This document shows, piece after piece, positions 13,975 to 22,493 of a stretch of 64,000 bases of DNA. Origin of the DNA: a virus; the IMG/VR virus record IMGVR_UViG_3300042542_003631, positions 1 through 64,000 of that record. The stretch is one strand, 5' to 3'. Each line of letters begins with the position of its first letter. Position 1 is the first letter of the stretch. The notes beneath the pieces were generated by a model. That model saw only the letters and a list, made by a program, of their open reading frames with translations. It made no database searches and was not told the DNA's origin. Both the position numbers and the translations under genes were made by a program.

Positions 13975-16646
13975 AGAAGCCATACCCACAGCAGGCCGCG
14001 CACATTGAGGCGCTGGGCAACATCCTACGTCGCCACCGCGCAGCCATCGACTCGTCCAAGACCGGGACGGGCAAGACACTCTGCGCCGCGGAGGTCGCCA
14101 AACGCCTCGGGCTCAGTGTGTTCGTGATCGCGCCCAAGTCCACGATCGTCAACTGGTCGCGTGTGCTCAAGGAGCAGGGGGCAGAGCTCGCCGGCGTGGT
14201 GAACTACGAGAAGCTGCGCAAAGGCACAACCCTCTTCGGGAAGTGGGTCAAGGGCTCCTTCACATTCACCCTGCCGCCGGGCACCATGATCGTGTTTGAC
14301 GAGGTCCATGCGTGCAAGGGGCACTACACCCAGAACGCCAAGATGCTGATCGCGGCGAAGCCGTTCATCACCCTGATGCTCAGCGCCACGGCCTGCGAAA
14401 ACCCGGTCGAAATGCGGGCCATCGGCTACCTGCTCGGGCTGCACTGCCTCAAGGATTTCTACGGGTGGGCGCTGCGGTTCGGCGCCACCACGAACCCATG
14501 GGGCGCCCTGGAGTTCGTCAAGCGCGTGGGCAGCGACGGCCACCTCGACAGGCTCAGCCGGCTGATCTACCCGGAGCACGGGAGCATGCTGACCCGCGAG
14601 GATCTCGCCGAGTTTTTCCCTGACGGCCAGATCATCTACGACCCCATCTCATTCGGCAGCGCTGACGAGATCAAGAAGCTGCTCGATGAGTGTGCTGATG
14701 AACTGCAGTCAATCGTTGACAAGGAGATCGAGGAGCGAGTCACCCTCAAGGGCAATCCGGCCGAAGCTGTGGTCAAGCTGACCCGTGCCCGGCAGAAGGT
14801 CGAGCTCCTCAAAATGCCTGAGATCCGCCAGATGGTGCATGAGCGCCTGGAGGAGGGCAAGTCGGTGGTGGTGTTCCTGAACTACAACCAGAGCGTGCGC
14901 TACCTGTGCGACCTGCTGGAAAGCGACGGGGTGACCGCTGGCAAGATCTGGGGTGAAGAACCCCGCACAGCCCGGCGGCAGGAGGTTATCGACGCCTTCC
15001 AGCAGGACGAGGTCCATGTGCTGATCTGCAACATTGCCGCAGGCGGAACCGGCGTGAACCTCCATCATACAGATACGGCAGCCCGCCCGCGTGAGGCTCT
15101 GATCTCCCCATGCTACAACGCAAAGATCATGGACCAGGTCTTCGGCCGCATTGACCGCGCAGGGGCCAGGTCCTCGCCAATCAACCGCGTGCTGGTCGCC
15201 GCCGGGTCGATCGAAGAAAAAGTGCTGGAAGCCGTGCAAATCAAGATTGACAACATGCAGCGGCTGCACAAGAAGTCGTTTATTACAACTATGCCAAGGA
15301 CACCAACATACCCAGCGGCGACCCCCGAGGCCGCCATTGAAGTCGAAGCAACCCCCGTGGTTGACACCCCCGCCGCAGAACCCGCAGCCCCGGCCCCCGC
15401 CGAAACTCCCAAGGTGAAGCGGACCCGCAAGGCCAAGGAAGCCGCCGCAGAACCAAAGCCCGAGGCAGCCCCGGTCCCTGCAGCCGCAGAACCCGCAGCC
15501 CCTTCCACCGGGGAGGACGCTATCAAGAAGAGCGGAGAGCGCGGACACGCCGCCTTCTCGCCCTCGCAGCTTGATTCACTGTCGATCTGTCCAGGGTATC
15601 AGGGTGGCAAGTCCAGCGCCACGGCCATGAAGGCCGCCGAGCAGGGCACCCGCTGCCACGCCGCCTGCGAAACCGGTGACATGACCGGACTGGACGACGA
15701 GGAGAAGATGCTCGTCGAAATGGCGATGGGCTACGAGGCCGAGGTCGCGGAAGGTGCGCTCGACATCAAGCGTGAGATCTGCGTCGAAGTCTTCGACCAG
15801 TGGGGCTTCCTCGACACCCTCATTATCAAGCCGGATGGCAAGGCTGACATCGTCGACTTCAAGTTCGGGATCATGCCGGTGCGCGACGCGGAGCGGAACA
15901 TCCAGATGAAGGCCTACACCTTCGGGGTGATGAACATGTTCCCGAGCATCAACGAGATCACCGTCCACCTTGTGCAGCCGAAGCTCGATACCATCAGCTT
16001 CCACACATGGAACCGTGAGCGCGACCTCGACACCATCGGCGCTGAGATCAAGCTCGTCATCGAGCGTGCCAAGCTCGCGAGGACGGACTTCTTCTCGCCC
16101 GACGTCGAGAAGACCTTCTCCCCGCTGTGCGAAGCCTGCGACTTCTGTGGCAACCGTGCCCGCTGCCGCCCCCTGGCCCGCAAGACCATCAGCATCGTCA
16201 GCAAGTTTGACCCTGCCTTCGGGGTTCTCGACGATCCGATCATTCGTCCGGGCGAGACCCGTGACCCCAAGACCGCCTCCCTGCTGCTCCGTGCGGCCAA
16301 GATCGCCGCCAAATGGGCGGAGGACGTGCAGTCCTGGGCTCTGGAGATGGCCCTGACCGAGGGCATCGTGCCCGAAGACTTTCGTCTGGTGGAGGTCAAC
16401 AAGCCCCGCCGGATCAACAGCCCGCTGCTCGCCTATGAGGCGCTCAAGGACAAGGTTGCCTGGGAGGACATGCTCGCATGCGCCACCGGTGTCAGCATCG
16501 GCAAGCTGGAAGAGATTTTCACCGAATCCGCCCCCAAGGGCGAGAAGGCGAAATACAAGAACCTGCTCACGGATCGTCTCCTGACGGCAGGTGCCTTGGT
16601 GTCCGAAGGAGTCTACCACAAGCTGGACCCCATTCGGACGAAGTAA
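13971..16646 (+). CDS. SNF2-family helicase fused to PD-(D/E)XK nuclease (DUF2800-like)
   Basis: An 891-residue two-part protein. Residues 1-440 are an SNF2-type ATPase: GTGKT 32-36, DEVH 110-113, SAT 138-140, then the second RecA half with VLICNIAAGGTGVN and QVFGRIDRAGA. Residues 441-515 are an Ala/Pro/Glu/Lys linker. Residues 515-740 match the phage DUF2800 nuclease: an early Cys in SICPGYQGG, GFLDTLI then KADIVDFKFG as the PD-(D/E)XK core, and a CEACDFCGNRARC cluster likely to hold a metal or Fe-S site as in Cas4/AddB. In many phages these are separate adjacent genes. An in-frame ATG at 15291 begins the linker and could start the nuclease alone. Confidence 0.85.
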   Translation: MKKPYPQQAAHIEALGNILRRHRAAIDSSKTGTGKTLCAAEVAKRLGLSVFVIAPKSTIVNWSRVLKEQGAELAGVVNYEKLRKGTTLFGKWVKGSFTFTLPPGTMIVFDEVHACKGHYTQNAKMLIAAKPFITLMLSATACENPVEMRAIGYLLGLHCLKDFYGWALRFGATTNPWGALEFVKRVGSDGHLDRLSRLIYPEHGSMLTREDLAEFFPDGQIIYDPISFGSADEIKKLLDECADELQSIVDKEIEERVTLKGNPAEAVVKLTRARQKVELLKMPEIRQMVHERLEEGKSVVVFLNYNQSVRYLCDLLESDGVTAGKIWGEEPRTARRQEVIDAFQQDEVHVLICNIAAGGTGVNLHHTDTAARPREALISPCYNAKIMDQVFGRIDRAGARSSPINRVLVAAGSIEEKVLEAVQIKIDNMQRLHKKSFITTMPRTPTYPAATPEAAIEVEATPVVDTPAAEPAAPAPAETPKVKRTRKAKEAAAEPKPEAAPVPAAAEPAAPSTGEDAIKKSGERGHAAFSPSQLDSLSICPGYQGGKSSATAMKAAEQGTRCHAACETGDMTGLDDEEKMLVEMAMGYEAEVAEGALDIKREICVEVFDQWGFLDTLIIKPDGKADIVDFKFGIMPVRDAERNIQMKAYTFGVMNMFPSINEITVHLVQPKLDTISFHTWNRERDLDTIGAEIKLVIERAKLARTDFFSPDVEKTFSPLCEACDFCGNRARCRPLARKTISIVSKFDPAFGVLDDPIIRPGETRDPKTASLLLRAAKIAAKWAEDVQSWALEMALTEGIVPEDFRLVEVNKPRRINSPLLAYEALKDKVAWEDMLACATGVSIGKLEEIFTESAPKGEKAKYKNLLTDRLLTAGALVSEGVYHKLDPIRTK

Positions 16647-16687
16647 AGAGACCAACGAAACCACAAACCCAAAGAGACTACACTACT

Positions 16688-17479
16688 ATGGCTACCACCT
16701 CATTCAGCCGCCGCCCCGCAACCTCCGAGCCCGCCCCCACCGAGCGCTACGACTCCCCCAAGGACGTCCCTGTCGCCGGCTCCGCCCCGGCTCGCGAGCT
16801 CCCCGCAACCGTCGCTCCCTCCACGCTCAGCACGAGCGTGGCTGCAGCCTCTGACGCGGATGTGCAGGGCGACGTCAACCTCTCCGATCTGCGCCTGCCG
16901 CGGCTCAACCTCGTGCAACGCACGGGGGACCTGCCCGACAAGTTCGGCTTCGGTGAGTTCGTGCTCAACAAGACGTGCCTCATCGCCCGTCCGCTTGAGT
17001 TCATCGCCCTGTCCATCAAGAAGCAGTTCCAGGAGAAGCGCCCCTACGGCGACACTGAGCGCGGCGCCGTCTATGACAGCGTCGAGGAAGTGCGCGCAGC
17101 CGGCGGCGTCATCGGGTTCGGCGACTACCAGTTCAGCGAACTGGCTCACATCTTCATGCTCATCAAAAAGCCTGCGGATCTGGACACCATGGAAGACGCC
17201 GAAGCGGTGCGCGACCTGTTCATGTATGAGATCGCCGGAGACCTCTGGGCTCCTGTGATCTACAGCGTGGGCCGCAGCGCCTACACCAGCCTCGGCAAGG
17301 CCCTCCTCACCGCCCGTCAGTTCAGCCTCCGCAAAGGCCTCTACACCGGCCGCTGGAGCATGACCTCGTCGGTCAACAAGGGGGCCAAGGGAACCTGGGT
17401 CACACCGGTCCCGACGTTCCGTGGCAAGCTCTCCGACGCTGACGCGGAGATCGCCAACGCCATCAGGCGCGGCGAGTAA
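16688..17479 (+). CDS. Putative ssDNA-binding replication protein
   Basis: A 263-residue protein starting at ATG 16688 (MATTSFSRRPATSEPA); the frame is open upstream but that part overlaps the helicase gene. The first 55 residues are a disordered Pro/Ala/Ser stretch. The rest is probably a beta-rich domain (LRLPRLNLVQRTGDLPDKFG, FEFIALSIKKQFQEK-like core, SAYTSLGKALLTARQFSLRK). It sits where phages with a DUF2800 nuclease and family A polymerase often encode DUF2815, a putative ssDNA-binding protein, but direct similarity is not evident. The role is therefore inferred from order in the replication operon. Confidence 0.45.
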   Translation: MATTSFSRRPATSEPAPTERYDSPKDVPVAGSAPARELPATVAPSTLSTSVAAASDADVQGDVNLSDLRLPRLNLVQRTGDLPDKFGFGEFVLNKTCLIARPLEFIALSIKKQFQEKRPYGDTERGAVYDSVEEVRAAGGVIGFGDYQFSELAHIFMLIKKPADLDTMEDAEAVRDLFMYEIAGDLWAPVIYSVGRSAYTSLGKALLTARQFSLRKGLYTGRWSMTSSVNKGAKGTWVTPVPTFRGKLSDADAEIANAIRRGE

Positions 17480-17491
17480 TCTCAGCACCCC

Positions 17492-17521
17492 GCCCTCCTC
17501 GTCAAGGTTGACGAGGAGGGC
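17492..17521 (+). promoter_or_regulatory. Perfect 14-bp inverted repeat
   Basis: Arms GCCCTCCTCGTCAA and TTGACGAGGAGGGC are separated by only GG, giving a 30-bp near-perfect palindrome 12 bp after a stop codon and 33 bp before the next start. No T-run follows, only an A/C-rich leader, so an operator or 5-prime mRNA hairpin is more likely than an intrinsic terminator. Confidence 0.7.
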
Positions 17522-17554
17522 ACCCAAACCACCACAACTACCCTACCCCCAGAC

Positions 17555-17971
17555 ATGTCCGACACCCCAGCAGATACCGGAAGCTCCCCCCAGCCGGAGC
17601 AGATGAGCACCCACTTCCAGACCAGCATCCCACTCGGCGAAAACCACTTCGTCGGCGTGGCACTCGCCACAGGCCCGGACGGTGAACTCCAGTTTTTCCT
17701 CGACCAGCCCATCTCCGCAGGCCTCTTCGGCCCTGAGCAGATCATGCTCGTCTCGGCCCGCCTCAACAACCTCACCGCCTCCCTCAACAAGTATGTCACC
17801 GACCGCATCGCCGAAGCCAGGGCGACCCTCGAAAAAGAAACCCAGCCCGAGCTCCCCCTCGATCAGCAACCTGTCGGCGTTCCTCAGGAGCCTGCCTCCT
17901 GTGAAGCCAGCCCCTGTGATTGTGGACGCCGCGATGATGAAGACGCTCCACACGCTGGCCAGCCGGAATAA
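17555..17971 (+). CDS. Hypothetical protein in replication operon
   Basis: A 138-residue protein starting MSDTPADTGSSPQPEQMSTHF. Residues 20-90 form a compact hydrophobic core (FVGVALATGPDGELQFFLDQ, LMLVSARLNNLTASLN-like helix), then an acidic Pro/Glu tail with three Cys (CEASPCDCGRRDDEDAPHAG). It lies behind a perfect palindrome and an A/C-rich leader and 21 bp before the next gene. No family is recognised. A small DNA-metabolism accessory role is possible from context only. Confidence 0.55.
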   Translation: MSDTPADTGSSPQPEQMSTHFQTSIPLGENHFVGVALATGPDGELQFFLDQPISAGLFGPEQIMLVSARLNNLTASLNKYVTDRIAEARATLEKETQPELPLDQQPVGVPQEPASCEASPCDCGRRDDEDAPHAGQPE

Positions 17972-17992
17972 GATCAGCATCGCCATCCGAGT

Positions 17993-18385
17993 ATGTCCCG
18001 AGAACCCATCGAAGGCCAAACTGTGGAGGCTGGACTGACCGACCCGAAGGGTGAGGCGGGCAAGCTCAAATGCCCGCTTCACCTGCTCCCTCCGACCGCG
18101 ATGTTACAGACAGCGTGGGTCCTGGCCCTCGGCGCCCGTAAATACGGCCCGTGGAACTGGAGGGGGAACAAGGTCGAGGCGATGACCTACGTCGGAGCGA
18201 TCATGCGCCACCTGAGCGCGTGGACCTCCGGCGAGGATCTTGACCCGGAATCCGGCAAGTCCCACCTTGCCCACATTGCAGCAGGCTGCAGCATCCTCAT
18301 GGATGCAACCCACGTCGGGAACCTGATTGACAACCGTCCACATCAGCTGTTTCCGAAGACCCCCAATCCAAAGCTCCCTGTTTAA
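17993..18385 (+). CDS. dATP/dGTP pyrophosphohydrolase-like protein
   Basis: A 130-residue protein starting MSREPIEGQTVEAGL. It contains LLPPTAMLQTAWVLALGARKYGPWNWRGNKVEAMTYVGAIMRHLSAW, SGEDLDPESGKSHLAHIAAGCSILMDA (shown here in parts of the family signature), the pattern of the phage dATP/dGTP diphosphohydrolase domain (PF18909-like, MazG-related all-alpha). In that family the acidic and His residues (GED, ESG..H..H) hold metal and the enzyme splits dNTPs to dNMP and pyrophosphate. It lies just before the DNA polymerase gene, fitting control of the nucleotide pool. Some relatives serve 2-aminoadenine genomes, but no purZ or datZ is visible here. Confidence 0.7.
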   Translation: MSREPIEGQTVEAGLTDPKGEAGKLKCPLHLLPPTAMLQTAWVLALGARKYGPWNWRGNKVEAMTYVGAIMRHLSAWTSGEDLDPESGKSHLAHIAAGCSILMDATHVGNLIDNRPHQLFPKTPNPKLPV

Positions 18386-18409
18386 GGGTAGCAACCATGC
18401 AACGAACCC

Positions 18410-18434
18410 GGGCGGAAGGTGACTCCTTCCGCCC
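18410..18434 (+). promoter_or_regulatory. 10-bp hairpin directly upstream of DNA polymerase start
   Basis: GGGCGGAAGG (18410-18419), loop TGACT, CCTTCCGCCC (18425-18434) form a perfect stem ending 5 nt before the first ATG of the polymerase gene. A short T-poor tail follows, so it may act as a translation or mRNA-stability element rather than a terminator. Confidence 0.65.
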
Positions 18435-18439
18435 TCTAT

Positions 18440-20230
18440 ATGACAACAATGAAGACAGCGGCGATCGACTTTGAAACCTACTACGACGACACCTTCGGCA
18501 TCACGATCCAGGGCACGAGGAACTACATCTTCGACCCTCGTTTCGACGCCTACATGGTGACGATCAAGACCGACACCGGCATCGAGTATGCTGGCCCACC
18601 CATGCTCTTCGACTGGTCCAAGATCAGCGGGGAGGGATGGCAGTGGATTCACCACAACGCGAGCTTTGACGAGCTCGTGCTGCAGCGCCTGCGCAAGGAC
18701 TGCATCGTGCCGAAAAACGCACATCCTGAGCTCACTCACTGCACCGCGGATCTCTGCGCCTACCTCGGCGGACCCCGCAACCTTGCCGGAGCCTCCAAGT
18801 TCTTCCTTCAGCAGGAGGTGTCGAAGGACACCCGAACCGCGATGAAGGGGCAGAAATGGGAGACCATGACACCGGCCTTCCGCGAGGAAGTCACCAAGTA
18901 TGCCATGCGCGACGCGGAGCTCACCCTCGACCTGTGGATGAAGCTCAGCGACCAGTGGCCGGACCACGAGCGCCTGCTCTCCAGGCACACACGCAGCATC
19001 GCCTGGCACGGCATCCCGGTTGACGTGCCATCCCTTGACAAGGCCATCCCTGAACTGGAGCGCCGCAACTGGGAAGCAGGGACACGCATCCCGTGGTATC
19101 ACGAGGGTGAGGAGAAGCCACTCAGCCCCAGGGCGCTCGCCGAGCAGTGCCGCAAGGTCGGCATCGAACCGCCGCCTAGCCTCGCCAAGGACTCCGCGGA
19201 CTGCGCCGCCTGGGAGGACAAGTATGGTGACACCTATCCATGGGTGGCCGCCATGCGCGAGTTCCGCCGCACCAACACCCTGTTGGAGCGACTCAAGGCC
19301 ATGCGCGCCCGCGTTGTCGGGGGCGACATGAACTACGGCCTGCTCTACTTCGGAGCCTCCGTGACGGGTCGCTGGAGCGGCGCTGACGGCGTCAACGTCC
19401 AGAACCTCCCGAGCAAGCCCATGTTCGGCGTCGATTTCCGCAGTCTGCTCAAGGCTCCCACGGGATACCGGTTCATCAACGCGGACCTCAGCCAGATCGA
19501 ACCCCGCTGCCTCGCGTGGCTGGTGGGCAACGAGCCTCTGCTGCAGAAACTCCGGGAAGGCATGGCGATCTACGAGGCCCACGCCCGCACATCCATGGGC
19601 TGGACCGGTGGCAAGCTCAAGAACGAGGACCCTCACCTCTACGCCCTGGCCAAGGCCCGCGTGCTCTCGCTGGGCTACGGAGCCGGCGCGGAGAAGTTCG
19701 TGGTCATGGCCGCCAACTACGGCATCAAGCTGACCCTCGAAGAGGCTGACAGCGTGGTGCAGGCGTTCCGGGCCAGCGAACCGCTGGTCTGCGGGCGCAA
19801 CGGCCTGTGGAATCACCTGCAGGAAGGCATGACCCGGGCTGCATCCAAGCGGGAGGACTACCATGTCGAGCTCCCATCCGGTCGCCTGCTGCGCTACATG
19901 CGCCCGAGCCGCATGGGCGGGCTGACCGCCGAGACGGTCTCCGGCCGCGGGATCGTCCGCAAGAAGTGGTGGGGAGGGAGCCTGACGGAAAACCTCGTGC
20001 AGGCGACCGCCCGCGACGTGTTCGCCAGCTTCATCCCGGTCATCGAGTATGAGCTGGGCCTGCCGATCCTGTTCCACGTCCACGACGAACTGACCTGCCT
20101 CGTCCCCGAAGACAAGGCGGAAGACGCACTCCATGACCTGCTGCAGGTCATGCGCACCCCGCCGGACTTCATGCCGGGCCTCCCCCTCGACGCCGAGGGC
20201 AAGATCGTTGACACCTACCCCAACAAGTAA
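18440..20230 (+). CDS. polA-like: Family A DNA polymerase with 3'-5' exonuclease
   Basis: About 596 residues; starts at ATG 18440 or 18449 are both possible, after the strong hairpin. The exonuclease domain shows AIDFETYY (Asp10, Glu12), HHNASFDEL and YAMRDAELTLDL. The polymerase domain shows TGRWSGADGVNVQNLPSK, motif A NADLSQIEPR near residue 349, a motif B-like LAKARVLSLGYG, and motif C HVHDELTC near residue 548. There is no 5-prime nuclease domain, as usual for phage enzymes. It is the replicative polymerase, working with the primase-helicase gene that starts at the base after its stop. Confidence 0.92.
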   Translation: MTTMKTAAIDFETYYDDTFGITIQGTRNYIFDPRFDAYMVTIKTDTGIEYAGPPMLFDWSKISGEGWQWIHHNASFDELVLQRLRKDCIVPKNAHPELTHCTADLCAYLGGPRNLAGASKFFLQQEVSKDTRTAMKGQKWETMTPAFREEVTKYAMRDAELTLDLWMKLSDQWPDHERLLSRHTRSIAWHGIPVDVPSLDKAIPELERRNWEAGTRIPWYHEGEEKPLSPRALAEQCRKVGIEPPPSLAKDSADCAAWEDKYGDTYPWVAAMREFRRTNTLLERLKAMRARVVGGDMNYGLLYFGASVTGRWSGADGVNVQNLPSKPMFGVDFRSLLKAPTGYRFINADLSQIEPRCLAWLVGNEPLLQKLREGMAIYEAHARTSMGWTGGKLKNEDPHLYALAKARVLSLGYGAGAEKFVVMAANYGIKLTLEEADSVVQAFRASEPLVCGRNGLWNHLQEGMTRAASKREDYHVELPSGRLLRYMRPSRMGGLTAETVSGRGIVRKKWWGGSLTENLVQATARDVFASFIPVIEYELGLPILFHVHDELTCLVPEDKAEDALHDLLQVMRTPPDFMPGLPLDAEGKIVDTYPNK

Positions 20231-22411
20231 ATGAGCCGCTATTTTTCCCTCCCCAACCTCGCCGCAACCGACACCCGCCTGGAAGAACCGGCGGAGTGGC
20301 CACCGGAGCTCGAAGGTTCCCTCGACTTCCCCACGAAGGAAGACTTCCGCTCGTGGTGCGTCCAGCCGACCACCGACCACATCTTCTACACCCTGGTCGA
20401 AGGCGTGGCCCCGCGCATCCGCGTCAACATCCACGACAACCCGGCGCACGTCCTGCACGGGTTCGTGGCCGACTATGACGGCTCCGGCATCGACCTGCCC
20501 GACCTCATCGGCCGCTGCCGATCCCTGCCGGAGCGCATCCGCCCTACCTGGGTCACCGAGACTTATTCGCACAAGGCCCGCGTGATCTGGGAGTTTGACG
20601 AACCGGTCCAGCTGACCGGGGACCGCAAGGCTGACGACAAGTTCATCCGTCTCCTGGGCAAGGAGCTCAGGGTCGAGAAGCTGGCCCCGGGCCTCGACGA
20701 GGCGAGCTATGACACCAAAATGTATTGGGAGTTCGGCCGCGCATGGCACTCGGTCGGGGGCAAGGTTGACCGCGAAGTCACCTTCTCCAACTGGCTCAGC
20801 GTCATCGAAAAGGTCAAGTTCGAGGGCGCAGATCGCGGGGATTCTGTCATTCCTATTGAAGTGGTCGCCTCGGCGCTGGAAAAGCGCTATCCGAGCTTCC
20901 GGTCCCGCTGGGTGGGCGACTTCACCCCCGGGGCACGCGGCCCTCTCTTCTGGATCGAGGACGGCATCGAGCGCAGCGGATGCGTGGTCACGGACATCGG
21001 CGTCAGGGCGTTCTCCACACGCTCCGCCAAGGGCCTGATGACCTGGGCCGACCTGCTCGGCAGCGAGTTCGTCAAGGAGTTCCAGCAGCGCCGGCTCAGC
21101 GACGCCGCCGGGGAGGCCTACTACGACACCGGGACGGGGACCTACTGCCTCCGCAGCGGTGATGAATGGCGCCGATACGGCAAGGAGGACCTCCTGATGC
21201 GCCTCAAGGTCTCCGGGATCAGCCACAGGCTCAAGCCGGGCAAGACCGCCACGGAGGCGGAGCAGGTCCTGACCATGATCCAGGAGACCCGCAGGGTTGA
21301 CGGCCAGGGACCATTCCTCTTCAACGAGAACCCCGTGGTCACCTTCAACGGGTTCAAGATGCTGAACACCGCCTGCGTCAACGGCGTGATGCGTCCGGCC
21401 TCCGACGGAGATCCGAGCAAGTGGCCGTGGCTGCACGAGTTCTTCAACAACGTGTTCGACCCGGTGATCCAGGGCGGCCACCACCCCCGGGAGTTCTTCT
21501 TCGCCTGGCTGCAGCGCTTCTGGCGCAGCGGACTGAACTGCGAGCCGCGGCTGGGCCAGCTGGCCGTGCTGGCAGGCAAGCCGAGCCGGGGCAAGAGCTT
21601 CCTGGGCATCGCCGTGCTCCGCAAGATCATGGGCGGCGCCGTGGACGCGAGCAACTACCTGCTGGAGGGCAAGGGGTTCAACCGCGAGCTCGGGGCCAGC
21701 CCGATCTGGAACGTCGACGACTCCAAGAGCACCGCCAACTTCAACGACCACAAGCGTTTCAGCGAGATGCTCAAGAAGCACGCCGCCAGCCCGGAGCTGG
21801 TGTTCCACCCGAAATACATGGACGCGGTCACGCTCCCCTGGTTCGGGCGCATCTTCATCACCTGCAACGACGACAGCGACTCGCTGAGCATACTGCCAAC
21901 CCTTGACGGCTCCATCCTCGACAAGCTGCACCTCTTCCGGTGCCACCCCACATGGAAGGCGGAGTTCGGGACGCTCAAGGAGAACGACGAAATGCTGAGC
22001 CGCGAGCTCCCGCACTTCCTCGCATGGCTGGACGCCTGGGAACCCCCGGCCGGGGTGATCGACACGAAGAACCCGCGCTACGGGGTGGTCAGCTACCACC
22101 ACCCGGCGCTGGTCGAGAGCGCCCGTGACAGTTCACCTGACCACCGGTTTGTAGAAATTATGGAAGCCTGGAGGGTTTCGATGCTGGACATCCACGTCAA
22201 GGGCAAGCCCACGATCTGGTCAGGCTCCTGCACAGACCTCATCAGGGCCATCAACAGCGATCCGAGCCTCATGGCCCTCATGCGGAGCTACTCCCCGGTC
22301 GCCGTGGGGCGCATCCTCGCCAAGATCAGCGACTACTATAAGCCGCTGGTCCGTGTCAGCCGGGTGGGAGGCATCACCCGCTACACGATCGACTACTCTC
22401 TGACGACCTAG
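20231..22411 (+). CDS. Primase-helicase (prim-pol plus VirE/D5-like ATPase)
   Basis: A 726-residue protein starting MSRYFSLPNLAATDTRLEEP, immediately after the polymerase stop. The N-terminal third resembles an archaeo-eukaryotic primase/prim-pol module with the acidic pair Asp81/Asp83 in VADYDGSG and later WEFGRAWHSVGG. The C-terminal half is a superfamily 3-like helicase: Walker A GKPSRGKS near 449-456, Walker B-like WNVDDSKS, and GRIFITCNDDSDSLSILP as sensor region, as in virulence-associated E/D5 proteins. It should unwind the fork and lay primers for the family A polymerase. The gene ends with an intrinsic terminator. Confidence 0.8.
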   Translation: MSRYFSLPNLAATDTRLEEPAEWPPELEGSLDFPTKEDFRSWCVQPTTDHIFYTLVEGVAPRIRVNIHDNPAHVLHGFVADYDGSGIDLPDLIGRCRSLPERIRPTWVTETYSHKARVIWEFDEPVQLTGDRKADDKFIRLLGKELRVEKLAPGLDEASYDTKMYWEFGRAWHSVGGKVDREVTFSNWLSVIEKVKFEGADRGDSVIPIEVVASALEKRYPSFRSRWVGDFTPGARGPLFWIEDGIERSGCVVTDIGVRAFSTRSAKGLMTWADLLGSEFVKEFQQRRLSDAAGEAYYDTGTGTYCLRSGDEWRRYGKEDLLMRLKVSGISHRLKPGKTATEAEQVLTMIQETRRVDGQGPFLFNENPVVTFNGFKMLNTACVNGVMRPASDGDPSKWPWLHEFFNNVFDPVIQGGHHPREFFFAWLQRFWRSGLNCEPRLGQLAVLAGKPSRGKSFLGIAVLRKIMGGAVDASNYLLEGKGFNRELGASPIWNVDDSKSTANFNDHKRFSEMLKKHAASPELVFHPKYMDAVTLPWFGRIFITCNDDSDSLSILPTLDGSILDKLHLFRCHPTWKAEFGTLKENDEMLSRELPHFLAWLDAWEPPAGVIDTKNPRYGVVSYHHPALVESARDSSPDHRFVEIMEAWRVSMLDIHVKGKPTIWSGSCTDLIRAINSDPSLMALMRSYSPVAVGRILAKISDYYKPLVRVSRVGGITRYTIDYSLTT

Positions 22412-22447
22412 TCAGCCGTCAGCCACCCAGGATCGCCGCCGCGTCCG

Positions 22448-22488
22448 CCCCATGGTCCTTGCAACGAGGGCCATGGGGTTTATCTTTT
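22448..22488 (+). terminator. Intrinsic terminator after replication operon
   Basis: Arms CCCCATGGTCC and GGGCCATGGGG (11 bp with one G-T pair, 9-nt loop) are followed by TTTATCTTTT. It lies 37 bp after the primase-helicase stop and 6 bp before the next start codon. Confidence 0.8.
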
Positions 22489-22493
22489 GGGAA

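Noticed and set aside
18104-22102. Minus-strand open frame of 1332 codons
   Set aside because: It lies opposite the polymerase and primase-helicase genes, whose catalytic motifs are intact; it is a shadow of their codon bias.
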